Shown piece after piece: positions 1-7,675 of a stretch of DNA of 38,259 nt (position 1 is the stretch's first letter; each line of letters opens with the position of its first letter). The notes below the pieces were generated by a model. It was not told the origin of the DNA. It did not search any database and worked only from the letters and a program-made list of their open reading frames with translations. The DNA comes from Armatimonadota bacterium (GTDB lineage: Bacteria > Sysuimicrobiota > Sysuimicrobiia > Sysuimicrobiales > Kaftiobacteriaceae). The stretch is taken from the NCBI GenBank assembly GCA_016193565.1, contig JACPRY010000045.1, positions 1-38,259 of the forward strand. The letters are read 5' to 3'. The translations under genes and the position numbers were made by a program.

Positions 1-90
1 ACCAGTTTCCAGCGGTCGGAAACGCTGACCGGCGCGCGAGTCGAAGTTGACGGCCGAGTGGTTGCGGAGAACGGGCGCGTTCTAGTCTAG
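1..90 (+). CDS. C-terminal fragment of a truncated-at-window-edge CDS (possibly amidohydrolase-like tail, ...VEVDGRVVAENGRVLV*)
   Basis: Frame 1 is open from base 1 to TAG at 88-90 and is followed directly by a strong intrinsic terminator; the family call is only suggestive. Confidence 0.45.
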   Translation, partial: TSFQRSETLTGARVEVDGRVVAENGRVLV

Positions 91-107
91 AGCATTTCCA
101 GAGACCG

Positions 108-148
108 AACCCAAGCGGGGAGCTTCTCTCCGCTTGGGTCTTCTTTCT
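108..148 (+). terminator. Rho-independent terminator
   Basis: CCCAAGCGGGGAG-loop-CTCTCCGCTTGGG followed by TCTTCTTTCT. Confidence 0.8.
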
Positions 149-157
149 GGCCTCACT

Positions 158-185
158 ACTTCCGATAATGGCTGCGGTTCAAACT
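158..185 (+). other. dif-like half site (XerC arm + central region, degenerate XerD arm)
   Basis: ACTTCCGATAATGGCTG is identical to the first 17 nt of the dif-like site at 2507; the last 11 nt (CGGTTCAAACT) diverge except for the terminal AAACT. Confidence 0.6.
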
Positions 186-290
186 TGGGCGGAGTTGACA
201 TATCCGCAGGCTACGAGCTTTGCAGGTGGCGTGGCCCATTGACATCTATAATGACCGTGTTGCGGTGAGCGAAGTGGAAAGGGGAGGATG

Positions 291-320
291 TTGACCCGGT
301 AGTCGCGAACTTGCTATAGT
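291..320 (+). promoter_or_regulatory. sigma70-type promoter
   Basis: TTGACC - 18 nt - TATAGT. Confidence 0.6.
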
Positions 321-325
321 AGGGC

Positions 326-396
326 TGCAAATTTCATAGCGCAGTAAGGGTTTGGCAGAGGGTCTGACCGCCACGGTCAGGCCCTTTTGGTTTCTT
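326..396 (+). ncRNA. putative small RNA or leader/attenuator ending in an intrinsic terminator
   Basis: Promoter at 291-320, then ~60-70 nt ending in GGGTCTGACCGCCACGGTCAGGCCCTTTT; no ORF in between. Confidence 0.4.
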
Positions 397-452
397 GATA
401 TGATTTCGAGTCCAATGCGTGACCGTCTGTTACGAGGTAAGGAGGCTGGATC

Positions 453-827
453 ATGCTGAAATGCGAGCTCGTAGAACTATCCGAGGCCGTCGTCCTCGAA
501 TTGCATGGGGAGATTGATCTGGGAGCGACGATGACGTTTCGTCGATACCTCGGCATAGCGGCCAGTTGTCAAAAGCCGATTCTCCTAGACATGAAGCATC
601 TGCAGTACATTGATTCAGCGGGTGCCCGCGTGATCGAAATGTTCCTTCCGCAGGCGTGGGACCAGGCTGGGCCGGTCGCCATCATTTCACCGGCGCCAAT
701 GCTGCGCCGCGGCCTGCAGTTGTTGGAGGTCGACCGGCAGGTTCCGCTCTTCGGGTCTGTGGGCTCAGCTTTGGCCTGGCTGCGCACGTCACCACTTGAG
801 CTGGACGATGAGCCGAAACAGCCGTAG
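453..827 (+). CDS. STAS domain protein (anti-sigma factor antagonist-like)
   Basis: VVLELHGEIDLGAT...LLDMKHLQYIDSAGARVIEMF is typical of STAS. Confidence 0.8.
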   Translation: MLKCELVELSEAVVLELHGEIDLGATMTFRRYLGIAASCQKPILLDMKHLQYIDSAGARVIEMFLPQAWDQAGPVAIISPAPMLRRGLQLLEVDRQVPLFGSVGSALAWLRTSPLELDDEPKQP

Positions 828-1083
828 AGCCGCACAGTTGCTGACGCTGGACGAGAACGTCGTAATCTGCCTTCGGTTGGGGCTCGATCGCCAAGAACCG
901 CGTACCGTAGAGGAGGTCGCGACGGAACTCGGTTTCACGCGCATGCGCATCCGTCGACTTGAGCGGAGTGCCATGCAGAAGCTCTCCACTCACGAGGGAC
1001 TACGAGTGCTTGCGGAAGCGCTAAATGTGGTCCAATCGGGGATGGTTGGCGGAGGTGGCAGCCGCCCTGACGGTAGTAACTGA
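808..1083 (+). CDS. Stand-alone sigma-70 region 4-like protein
   Basis: LTLDENVVICLRLGLDRQEPRTVEEVATELGFTRMRIRRLERSAMQKL matches the RpoD-type region 4 pattern; ATG at 808 overlaps the STAS gene stop. Confidence 0.7.
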   Translation: MSRNSRRAAQLLTLDENVVICLRLGLDRQEPRTVEEVATELGFTRMRIRRLERSAMQKLSTHEGLRVLAEALNVVQSGMVGGGGSRPDGSN

Positions 1084-1215
1084 GCGGATAGAATCGCACG
1101 TTATCCTTTGCGTCACCATCCGGGAAACGACCCTCACTATGCATCAGACCAAGTGATCTGCTTTTGAAGGGTACCTCCTCTCGCGCCGGAAAGGTTCACA
1201 CGAAACCGATGAAAC

Positions 1216-2475
1216 TTGAGGCGCGTTGTGCACGTTGAGCACACCCATCTCCTTTCGTTCCTTCTTCTGCTTGCTCTAATCATCGCGGCCGCGAAGGCTG
1301 CCGGGTGGGTAAGTTTGCGGTTCGGGCAGCCTGCGGTGCTTGGGGAGATCCTGGCCGGAGTGCTCCTGGGCCCGTCTTTGTTTGACATCCTCAATTCGCC
1401 CGTGTTTCGGGAGGCCGAGCTGGGCTCCGTCGTGGCGCATCTGGCGAATGTCGGCGTGATCTTCCTGATGTTCATTGCTGGGCTCGAGACGAATCTGGAG
1501 CAGGTGCGGAAGGTGGGAAAGGTCGCGACGCTCGCTGGCATCTCGGGGGTTTTTGCTCCACTCCTGCTTGGCCTGCTGGCGGCGTTGCTCTTCGACTATC
1601 CGTTCGAGCAGGCGATGTTCTTCGGCATCGTGCTGACGGCAACGAGTGTGAGCATCACGGTGCAGACGCTCATCGAACTCGGCCGACTGGAATCCAAGGA
1701 GGGGACCGCGCTGCTGGCGGCCGCGGTGATCGACGATGTTATTGCCATCGTCGTCCTATCGGTGTTTATCGCCATGAGTGACGCAGCCGGAGGAGGGTCG
1801 GCCGTTGGGCTCACGCTCGTACGCATGGCTGCATTTTTTGTCATCTCGATTTGGGTCGGGATGAGGTTGATGCGTCGCCTGCTACCTCAAGCCGGGCGGT
1901 GGCCGGTCAGCGAGGGGCTGCTGGCGCTGGTGGCGGTGGCGGTCCTCGTCCTTTCCTGGATGGCGGAAGCGTTCGGCCGGGTCGCCACGATTACCGGAGC
2001 GTACATCGCGGGCGTACTTGTGGCTGTAGTGGGATATCGTGAGCAGGTCGAGAATCGCCTAAAGGCGTTTGTCTACGCGCTTCTCGTGCCGGTTTTCTTC
2101 ATCAGCATTGGTCTGCAGACTAATGCCCGCCTCCTCAATCCGCAGGACATTCCCTTCGCTGCTGTGATAATTTTGGTGGCAGTGTTCGGGAAGGTGCTCG
2201 GGAGCGGTGGAGGAGCGCTCGCCGGCGGCTTCGCTCCTCGCGAAGCTCTCCGGATTGGTGTCGGGATGGTCAGCCGAGGCGAGGTAGGGTTGATTATCGC
2301 AGCCATCGGCGTTCAGAGTGGTTTGCTGAACGAACGCGGCTTCGCCGTTATGGTCATCATGGTTCTCGTAACCACCGTGATCACGCCAGTACTGCTAAGG
2401 GCGACCTTCCCCAGACCTCTGCAACCGCTCACCGAGGCCGAGGCGGTGAGTGCGGTAATAGGTGAAAAAGAATGA
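1216..2475 (+). CDS. Cation:proton antiporter (CPA2, Kef/NapA-like)
   Basis: Multi-TM protein with LGEILAGVLLGPS, FMFIAGLETNLEQ, TATSVSITVQTLIELG and SRGEVGLIIA motifs; actual start may be GTG 1228. Confidence 0.88.
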   Translation: MRRVVHVEHTHLLSFLLLLALIIAAAKAAGWVSLRFGQPAVLGEILAGVLLGPSLFDILNSPVFREAELGSVVAHLANVGVIFLMFIAGLETNLEQVRKVGKVATLAGISGVFAPLLLGLLAALLFDYPFEQAMFFGIVLTATSVSITVQTLIELGRLESKEGTALLAAAVIDDVIAIVVLSVFIAMSDAAGGGSAVGLTLVRMAAFFVISIWVGMRLMRRLLPQAGRWPVSEGLLALVAVAVLVLSWMAEAFGRVATITGAYIAGVLVAVVGYREQVENRLKAFVYALLVPVFFISIGLQTNARLLNPQDIPFAAVIILVAVFGKVLGSGGGALAGGFAPREALRIGVGMVSRGEVGLIIAAIGVQSGLLNERGFAVMVIMVLVTTVITPVLLRATFPRPLQPLTEAEAVSAVIGEKE

Positions 2476-2506
2476 CCCTACGGCGTCCTGGGTGTCCGCC
2501 CCCTTG

Positions 2507-2534
2507 ACTTCCGATAATGGCTGTTATGTAAACT
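2507..2534 (+). other. dif: Chromosome dimer resolution site dif (XerC/XerD recombination site)
   Basis: ACTTCCGATAA-TGGCTG-TTATGTAAACT has 11-6-11 architecture; the right arm equals the B. subtilis dif right arm as remembered, and the left arm is very similar. Confidence 0.82.
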
Positions 2535-2612
2535 AACTGGTCTCAAGACGCGGCCGACTCTGCTGAACCATCCCTGCCCTGCCACGCGTAGCGGTCTCTG
2601 GCTGTGAGAAAA

Positions 2613-2813
2613 CTACTTCGATCCCTGTCCGATGAGCAGGTCGAAATCCGGGTGGTTCCTGTCGGGCGCCATCCGCCACGGATGATCCGGACACATCCAC
2701 CAGCCATAGGGAACCGGCGCCATCCACTTGCTGCACTCCGGACACCTCGGAATGCGATTTGTGGCTTCTCTGGGGACTGCATCCGATCCGACAGGTCTTT
2801 CGGTGGGCTCCAT
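2613..2813 (-). CDS. Small zinc-ribbon-like hypothetical protein
   Basis: RCPECSKWMAPVPYGWWMCPDH has paired CxxC/CxxH motifs; plausible upstream purine-rich RBS. Confidence 0.5.
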   Translation of the reverse strand: MEPTERPVGSDAVPREATNRIPRCPECSKWMAPVPYGWWMCPDHPWRMAPDRNHPDFDLLIGQGSK

Positions 2814-2826
2814 GTTCAGCGCGACC

Positions 2827-3030
2827 TCAGGAGAGTGCTTCCACCTCGGAGCTCTGATACATCCGTTCCGCCTTCCCCTTCTGGTCGATCAATACCGTGA
2901 CCACGTCGTAGTCCCCGACCAGGCGCACGATCGTCCCCTCAGGCTGCCCGTCCGTTCCCACCACGCGCACCTTCATGCCCGGTAACAGCGGCCGACCGTG
3001 CCTATCGGTGGCTTGCTCGCGCATCTTCAT
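2827..3030 (-). CDS. Small hypothetical protein (KOW/SH3-like composition)
   Basis: PLLPGMKVRVVGTDGQPEGTIVRLVGDYDVVTVLID; tightly packed between neighbours on the same strand. Confidence 0.5.
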   Translation of the reverse strand: MKMREQATDRHGRPLLPGMKVRVVGTDGQPEGTIVRLVGDYDVVTVLIDQKGKAERMYQSSEVEALS

Positions 3031-3042
3031 GCAAGCACTCTG

Positions 3043-3522
3043 TCAGTCTGCCGGTGGTGACTTGAACCGTTCAATCGGGTTTCTGCAGTTGTTGCAGTAG
3101 TGGATCGCTCGGCACAGAGTCGGGCCGAACGGGTTTTCGAGCACCGTATTCGATGAGCCGCAGAACGGACACTCAACCGCTTCGAGCCGCAGCTTTGACG
3201 GGAGGCTGAGCCCGTGCTGAATCAACCGCTGGCGTCCGCGGTCGGTCATCCGGTCCATCGTCCAGGGCTCCTCGAACGACAGGTCCACTTTCACCTCGTC
3301 GACATCCTGGATCTCGAGCAATCTCTGCCGGATGTCCCCCCGCATGACCTCGATCGCAGGACAGGCGCTGTAGGTGGGGATCATCCGTACGCGCACAGAG
3401 CGCCCCTCGACGGTCACATCCTGGATTAATCCCAGGTCTGTGACCGAAATCGGCAGCTCAGGATCCTCGACCCTGTCGAGCGCCTCCCAAATTCGCCTTT
3501 CCAGACTCAGTGTCGTCTGCAT
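3043..3522 (-). CDS. paaD: 1,2-phenylacetyl-CoA epoxidase subunit PaaD
   Basis: DUF59/MIP18-like N-terminus (DPELPISVTDLGLIQDV) plus C-terminal Cys pattern CPFCGSSNT...CNNCRNPIERFK. Confidence 0.9.
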   Translation of the reverse strand: MQTTLSLERRIWEALDRVEDPELPISVTDLGLIQDVTVEGRSVRVRMIPTYSACPAIEVMRGDIRQRLLEIQDVDEVKVDLSFEEPWTMDRMTDRGRQRLIQHGLSLPSKLRLEAVECPFCGSSNTVLENPFGPTLCRAIHYCNNCRNPIERFKSPPAD

Positions 3523-3534
3523 GTGTCAGTGACC

Positions 3535-3562
3535 GTTCCCGGTTCCCCGTTCCCGGTTCCCC
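3535..3562. repeat. Heptad tandem repeat (GTTCCCS)x4
   Basis: gttcccg gttcccc gttcccg gttcccc between the paaC stop and paaD start. Confidence 0.9.
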
Positions 3563-3566
3563 TCTG

Positions 3567-4349
3567 TTACCATTTGGCCCCCGTCTCCATCCTCCGCACG
3601 GAGGTCATCTCATCTAATAGTACACGAAGGTCGTCAGTATGCCGGCCGGATCTCCCCCCTACCCCGTCTTCGCCGGCGTCGGGGATCGTCAGCCCGAGTT
3701 CTTCCAGCATAGGAACCACAGATGCCCTCCACTGGTTCGTCTGCGCGTCGAGCGCCGCTGCGAGGAAGCGAGCGTCGACCAACGTGTCGATACCTTCCAT
3801 AGGCTCGAAGATCCCCAACGCGTCGGGCCACGCCGAGTTGAGGGCTTCCTGGATCCGGGTCCGGCTGTCGGTTGTCGCGGTGGCGAGCCGGCGCAGCCAC
3901 TCCCCGCCGTACTTCTGGTGGTACTTTTCCTCGCGGCGCAGCGTCTTCGCCAGGTCTGACACCGGTGACACGGCACCGGCCGCCAGCGCGTCCAGCCGGG
4001 CTGCGTCCGCCCGATCGTAGAGGTACAGGCGCACGAGGCTGTAGCCCCAATCGCCGTTTGCCCGCTCAGTCAGCACCGCGTTTCGAAACTCTCCGCTCGG
4101 CCTGCTGAACGCCAGTGTGTCCGGGTCGCCACCCGCCAGCTCGCCGACGCGCTCGTAGAAGAGACGGGCGTGACCGATCTCTTCCTGGGCGATGGATGAC
4201 AGGGCGACGTCAGATTCGATGTCCGGGGCGAACCCCGTCCATTCCGAGTGGCGGTGCCCCAGGATGAGTTCATCGTCCGCAATGGATAGAAGGTAGCCGG
4301 CCAGCGCGTTGCGGAGTGCGGGCGGGGCGATGTCAGAGATCGAGCTCAT
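3567..4349 (-). CDS. paaC: 1,2-phenylacetyl-CoA epoxidase subunit PaaC
   Basis: LADDELILGHRHSEWTG, EEIGHAR, LRREEKYHQ motifs; position in paa operon. Confidence 0.92.
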   Translation of the reverse strand: MSSISDIAPPALRNALAGYLLSIADDELILGHRHSEWTGFAPDIESDVALSSIAQEEIGHARLFYERVGELAGGDPDTLAFSRPSGEFRNAVLTERANGDWGYSLVRLYLYDRADAARLDALAAGAVSPVSDLAKTLRREEKYHQKYGGEWLRRLATATTDSRTRIQEALNSAWPDALGIFEPMEGIDTLVDARFLAAALDAQTNQWRASVVPMLEELGLTIPDAGEDGVGGRSGRHTDDLRVLLDEMTSVRRMETGAKW

Positions 4350-4353
4350 CCGA

Positions 4354-4686
4354 CTAGCGGGATTCGCGGCGACGGGGCTTCATGATGCGCTGCTGCTCGC
4401 GGTACGAGCCGCCGAACCGGTAGCTCTTGTCGGTGGCGGATTCAAACATATCGGCGTCATCGTATGTGGTCGCGCCGATCGCCGTGTACGGCACCACCCA
4501 GAGATTCACGCAGGGATCACGGCGGGCAAACTGCTCTTTGGCGAACACCAGCGCCATCTCCGCATCGGTGGCGTGGACGTCGCCGACGTGGACATGCGGA
4601 TCGTTCTTCGTATCCTGCCGGAACACCGCAAAGATGTGGGCGGCTTCAGTCTCGTGCTTGCCCAGGAGCTTCCAGAGCGCGGGCAT
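4354..4686 (-). CDS. paaB: 1,2-phenylacetyl-CoA epoxidase subunit PaaB
   Basis: MPALWKLLGKHETEAAHIF...ALVFAKEQFARRDPCVNLWVVP...DKSYRFGGSYREQ; start re-set from the longer ORF. Confidence 0.85.
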   Translation of the reverse strand: MPALWKLLGKHETEAAHIFAVFRQDTKNDPHVHVGDVHATDAEMALVFAKEQFARRDPCVNLWVVPYTAIGATTYDDADMFESATDKSYRFGGSYREQQRIMKPRRRESR

Positions 4687-4714
4687 CGTGTCCCTACCAC
4701 CTACCGGAGAATGT

Positions 4715-5248
4715 CTACTCCGCCAGTTGTTCCCGCTTAAACATAATGAGCGAGTAGTCGAGATTCTGGGCGGCGATGCCGAGCTGCCGCAGCATCGCCA
4801 TCGCCTGGGCGCGGTGGTGCACCTCGTGCAGCGCGAGCTGCGTGGCGATGCCACCAGCGGTTGTGCTGATCCGCACCGCCGGCTGGTTCGCCGGACGGGC
4901 CACGTACTCTACCGGAGCGGACCAGTCAGTAATCTCGCTCAGCGCCCGCCGGGTCTCTTCAACCTGCTCCTGCCAGGCGCGTTCGAGCGAGGCGAAATCC
5001 GTCTCGTAGAATCGCTGCAAGGGCCGGTCCTCCGGCGGGGGCACCTGTTCACCTCTCAGCCGCCTGGTGTAGGCATACTCTCCCATCGCAATCTCGACCA
5101 TGGTCTTGCGCAGTGTCTTGAGGCCAAACGGAAACTCTTTGGTGTACTGCTCCAGAGAGATCGGCCGGACCCAGTCGAACAGTTTGGCCCGCGCCTTCAG
5201 GAGGTACTCGTAAATCGCGATCGGATCGAGACCTCGGACAACGCTCAT
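4715..5248 (-). CDS. DinB/YfiT-like family protein
   Basis: MSVVRGLDPIAIYEYLLKARAKLFDWVRPIS...LHEVHHRAQAMAMLRQLG; start re-set, 4-nt overlap with paaA stop. Confidence 0.8.
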   Translation of the reverse strand: MSVVRGLDPIAIYEYLLKARAKLFDWVRPISLEQYTKEFPFGLKTLRKTMVEIAMGEYAYTRRLRGEQVPPPEDRPLQRFYETDFASLERAWQEQVEETRRALSEITDWSAPVEYVARPANQPAVRISTTAGGIATQLALHEVHHRAQAMAMLRQLGIAAQNLDYSLIMFKREQLAE

Positions 5249-6189
5249 GCCGCCAACCCCCATGCGTTCATGGCCTCGCGCACCCACTGGTTCCGCCGCC
5301 AGTAGTCGTTGCGCAATTCGAGCCGGGCCTTCGATTTGGGCCCCTCGCCCCGGATCACTCGCTTGAACTCGTCCCAGTCAGGCTCGCTGAACTCGTAGCG
5401 CTGCTCAGCCTCGTCCCACCGCAGGTGAGGGTCGGGCAGGCGCAGGTGGTAGTCAGTGATCAGCGGGACGAACTGCTTGAGGAACTGCTGGCGCAGCTCG
5501 TCGTTCGTCTTCACCTTGATGCGCCAGCGCATCATCGTCTCCAGGTGGGGTGAGGCCTGGTCGCGAGGCCCGAAGAAGTGCATGATCGGCTGCCACCAGC
5601 GATCGATGGCATCCTGCAGCATCTCGCGCTGCCGCGGGGTCCCCTCGGCCAGGGTTTTGTGGATGTCGATGCCGAGGCGAATGTGAAAGTCTTCTTCGTA
5701 GCAGATGCGCTTGAGGACCCGGGCGTAGGGCGCGTAGCTGCAGGACCGCAGCGACCCCTGCGTCTGCATGGCGGCGCCGTCTACGAACACCTGGATGACC
5801 GCGACGTCGGCCCAGGTCTCCGCCGGATAGTGGAAGACGTTGTGAAACTTGCTCTTGCCGGCGAGCAGCTCTTCAATCATCTGCTGGCGCGGCTTCCCCA
5901 GATCCTCGGCGACGCGGTACAGCAGCTGCGCGTGGCCGACCTCATCCTGCACTTTGGCGACCAGAGCCATCTTGCGGGAGAGGGTCGGCGCGCGCGGGAT
6001 CCATTCGCGTTCGGGGAGCGCGCCCATCAGTTCGGAGTTGGCGTGCATCTGGATGAGACGCAGGCACTCAAAGCGGTACTGTTGGGGCATCCACTCCCCG
6101 GCTTCGATGCGGTCGCCCGCGGCGATCTGTACTTCAAATTCCGCGAGCCGCTTGGGATCGTCTGGGGCCTGCGTCGTGGGACTGGTCAT
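5245..6189 (-). CDS. paaA: 1,2-phenylacetyl-CoA epoxidase subunit PaaA
   Basis: Diiron motifs: MALVAKVQDEVGHAQLLYRVAEDLG, ICYEEDFHIRLG; start re-set to MTSPTTQ. Confidence 0.92.
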   Translation of the reverse strand: MTSPTTQAPDDPKRLAEFEVQIAAGDRIEAGEWMPQQYRFECLRLIQMHANSELMGALPEREWIPRAPTLSRKMALVAKVQDEVGHAQLLYRVAEDLGKPRQQMIEELLAGKSKFHNVFHYPAETWADVAVIQVFVDGAAMQTQGSLRSCSYAPYARVLKRICYEEDFHIRLGIDIHKTLAEGTPRQREMLQDAIDRWWQPIMHFFGPRDQASPHLETMMRWRIKVKTNDELRQQFLKQFVPLITDYHLRLPDPHLRWDEAEQRYEFSEPDWDEFKRVIRGEGPKSKARLELRNDYWRRNQWVREAMNAWGLAA

Positions 6190-6248
6190 GGTGTGCTGCG
6201 CGAGTCCGCTTTGTAAATTGTATCCTCGCGCGGAGAAGACCGTCAAGC

Positions 6249-6288
6249 GAAGCTCTTCGACTCGCCTCGCTCAGGACATTCGACTTGG
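6249..6288. repeat. Dispersed repeat of the CTTCGACTCGC..CGCTCAGG type
   Basis: gaagctcttcgactcgcctcgctcaggacattcgacttgg resembles the reverse complement of 22496-22535. Confidence 0.5.
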
Positions 6289-6343
6289 TGCACCGGAGGA
6301 CTGGCACGTGGTGCGCGGAAATGCAGTGCGGGGAGGCGATGCG

Positions 6344-7675
6344 ATGGAATTGTCGGCGACCGCGGTAGGCTTACGCCTGCTGGCGGTGTTGGCGCTGGTC
6401 GCCGCCAACGGACTGTTCGTGGCGGCGGAGTTTGCAATCGTGAGGGCACGACACACTCGGGTTGCTCAACTGGTCCGGCAGGGTCGTCCGTTCGCGCGCG
6501 TTGTCCAGCGGGCGGTGCAGAATCCGGATCCGTACGTGGCCGCGACGCAGCTGGGGATCACGATGGCGAGCCTCGGGCTGGGCTGGATTGGCAAACCAGC
6601 CGTGGCCACGGTGATCGAGCCGCTGCTGCTCAGCCTTCCCGGCACGTTGCGCGAGGTCACGCTGCACAGCATCTCCGCCACGCTCGCGTTCACCTTCATC
6701 ACGGTGTTGCACATCGTCCTCGGCGAGCTCGCGCCCAAGAGCCTGGCGCTGTGGAACGCAGAGGCCACCGCCCTCGTCGTCGTCCCGCCGACCGACGTCT
6801 TCTACCGCGTCTTCCGGCCGTTCATCTGGGCGCTCAACACGATCGCCAACCGGACGCTGAGGATTTTCGGCCTGCGCGCCCCCGGTGGCCGGCATGTGGC
6901 ATTCGGACGCGAGGAGCTCGTCATGCTGGTCGGCGAGAGCCGCCGGGCCGGCACGGTCGAGCACGAGGAGGAGTCGCTCGTCCGCCGCGTCTTCCGCCTC
7001 ACCGACCGGACGGTGGGCGAGGTCATGGTGCACCGGATGAATGTGATCTCCGTCTCGCAGACCGCCACCGTCACAGACGCGATCGAGATCATCCGACAGC
7101 AGAGGTTCACGCGCCTGCCGGTCTACGGCGAGCATCGCGAGAACATCGTCGGGACGATACATGCCATAGACCTGCTCCTGGCGCTCGCGGGCGGGCGCGG
7201 CTCCGACCCGCTCTCTGCGATGATGCGCAATGTGATCTTTGTTCCCGAGACCAAGCTCGTGGTCGATCTCCTCGAGGAGATGCGCCGCGGCGGGTCGCAG
7301 CTCGCTGTTGTCATCGAGGAGTACGGGAGCATGGCCGGCATTGTCACGATCGAAGACCTGCTGGAGGAGATCGTCGGCGAAATCCCCGGTGAGTCGCGGC
7401 CGAGCAAGCCTCTCGTTCACCTCCAGCAGCCGGACCGGATCGTGGTGGACGCAACGATTGACCTGGCCACGCTTGCCGACCTCTTCGACGTCCGGCTGCT
7501 CGATGCAGAGGCGAACACGCTCGGAGGCTTCATCTTTCACCACCTCGGGTCCATTCCCGAGCCGGGGACCAAGTTTTCGGTGGGTGACCTTGAATTCACG
7601 GTAGAAGCGGTCGTGGGCCGGCGGATCGGCCGCGTGCAGATTCAGCGGAGAGGGCCCCGCGGGTCGCAGTCCTAG
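6344..7675 (+). CDS. HlyC/CorC family transporter (DUF21-CBS-CorC_HlyC)
   Basis: AANGLFVAAEFAIVRARHTRV, TRLPVYGEHRENIVGTIHAIDLL, VVIEEYGSMAGIVTIEDLLEEIVGEI; ATG at 6344 in frame with the ORF. Confidence 0.9.
   Translation: MELSATAVGLRLLAVLALVAANGLFVAAEFAIVRARHTRVAQLVRQGRPFARVVQRAVQNPDPYVAATQLGITMASLGLGWIGKPAVATVIEPLLLSLPGTLREVTLHSISATLAFTFITVLHIVLGELAPKSLALWNAEATALVVVPPTDVFYRVFRPFIWALNTIANRTLRIFGLRAPGGRHVAFGREELVMLVGESRRAGTVEHEEESLVRRVFRLTDRTVGEVMVHRMNVISVSQTATVTDAIEIIRQQRFTRLPVYGEHRENIVGTIHAIDLLLALAGGRGSDPLSAMMRNVIFVPETKLVVDLLEEMRRGGSQLAVVIEEYGSMAGIVTIEDLLEEIVGEIPGESRPSKPLVHLQQPDRIVVDATIDLATLADLFDVRLLDAEANTLGGFIFHHLGSIPEPGTKFSVGDLEFTVEAVVGRRIGRVQIQRRGPRGSQS

Noticed and set aside
240-252. 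TTGACATCTATAAT as a promoter
   Set aside because: -35-like and -10-like hexamers are only a few nt apart; the TTGACC-N18-TATAGT at 291 is better.
158-2534. Prophage
   Set aside because: No integrase, capsid, replication or lysis genes between the two dif-like sequences; only a small cargo-like module.
6371-7543. 390-aa antisense ORF opposite the CorC-like transporter
   Set aside because: Arg/Asp/His-rich shadow ORF typical of high-GC coding sequence; the sense strand encodes a clear transporter.
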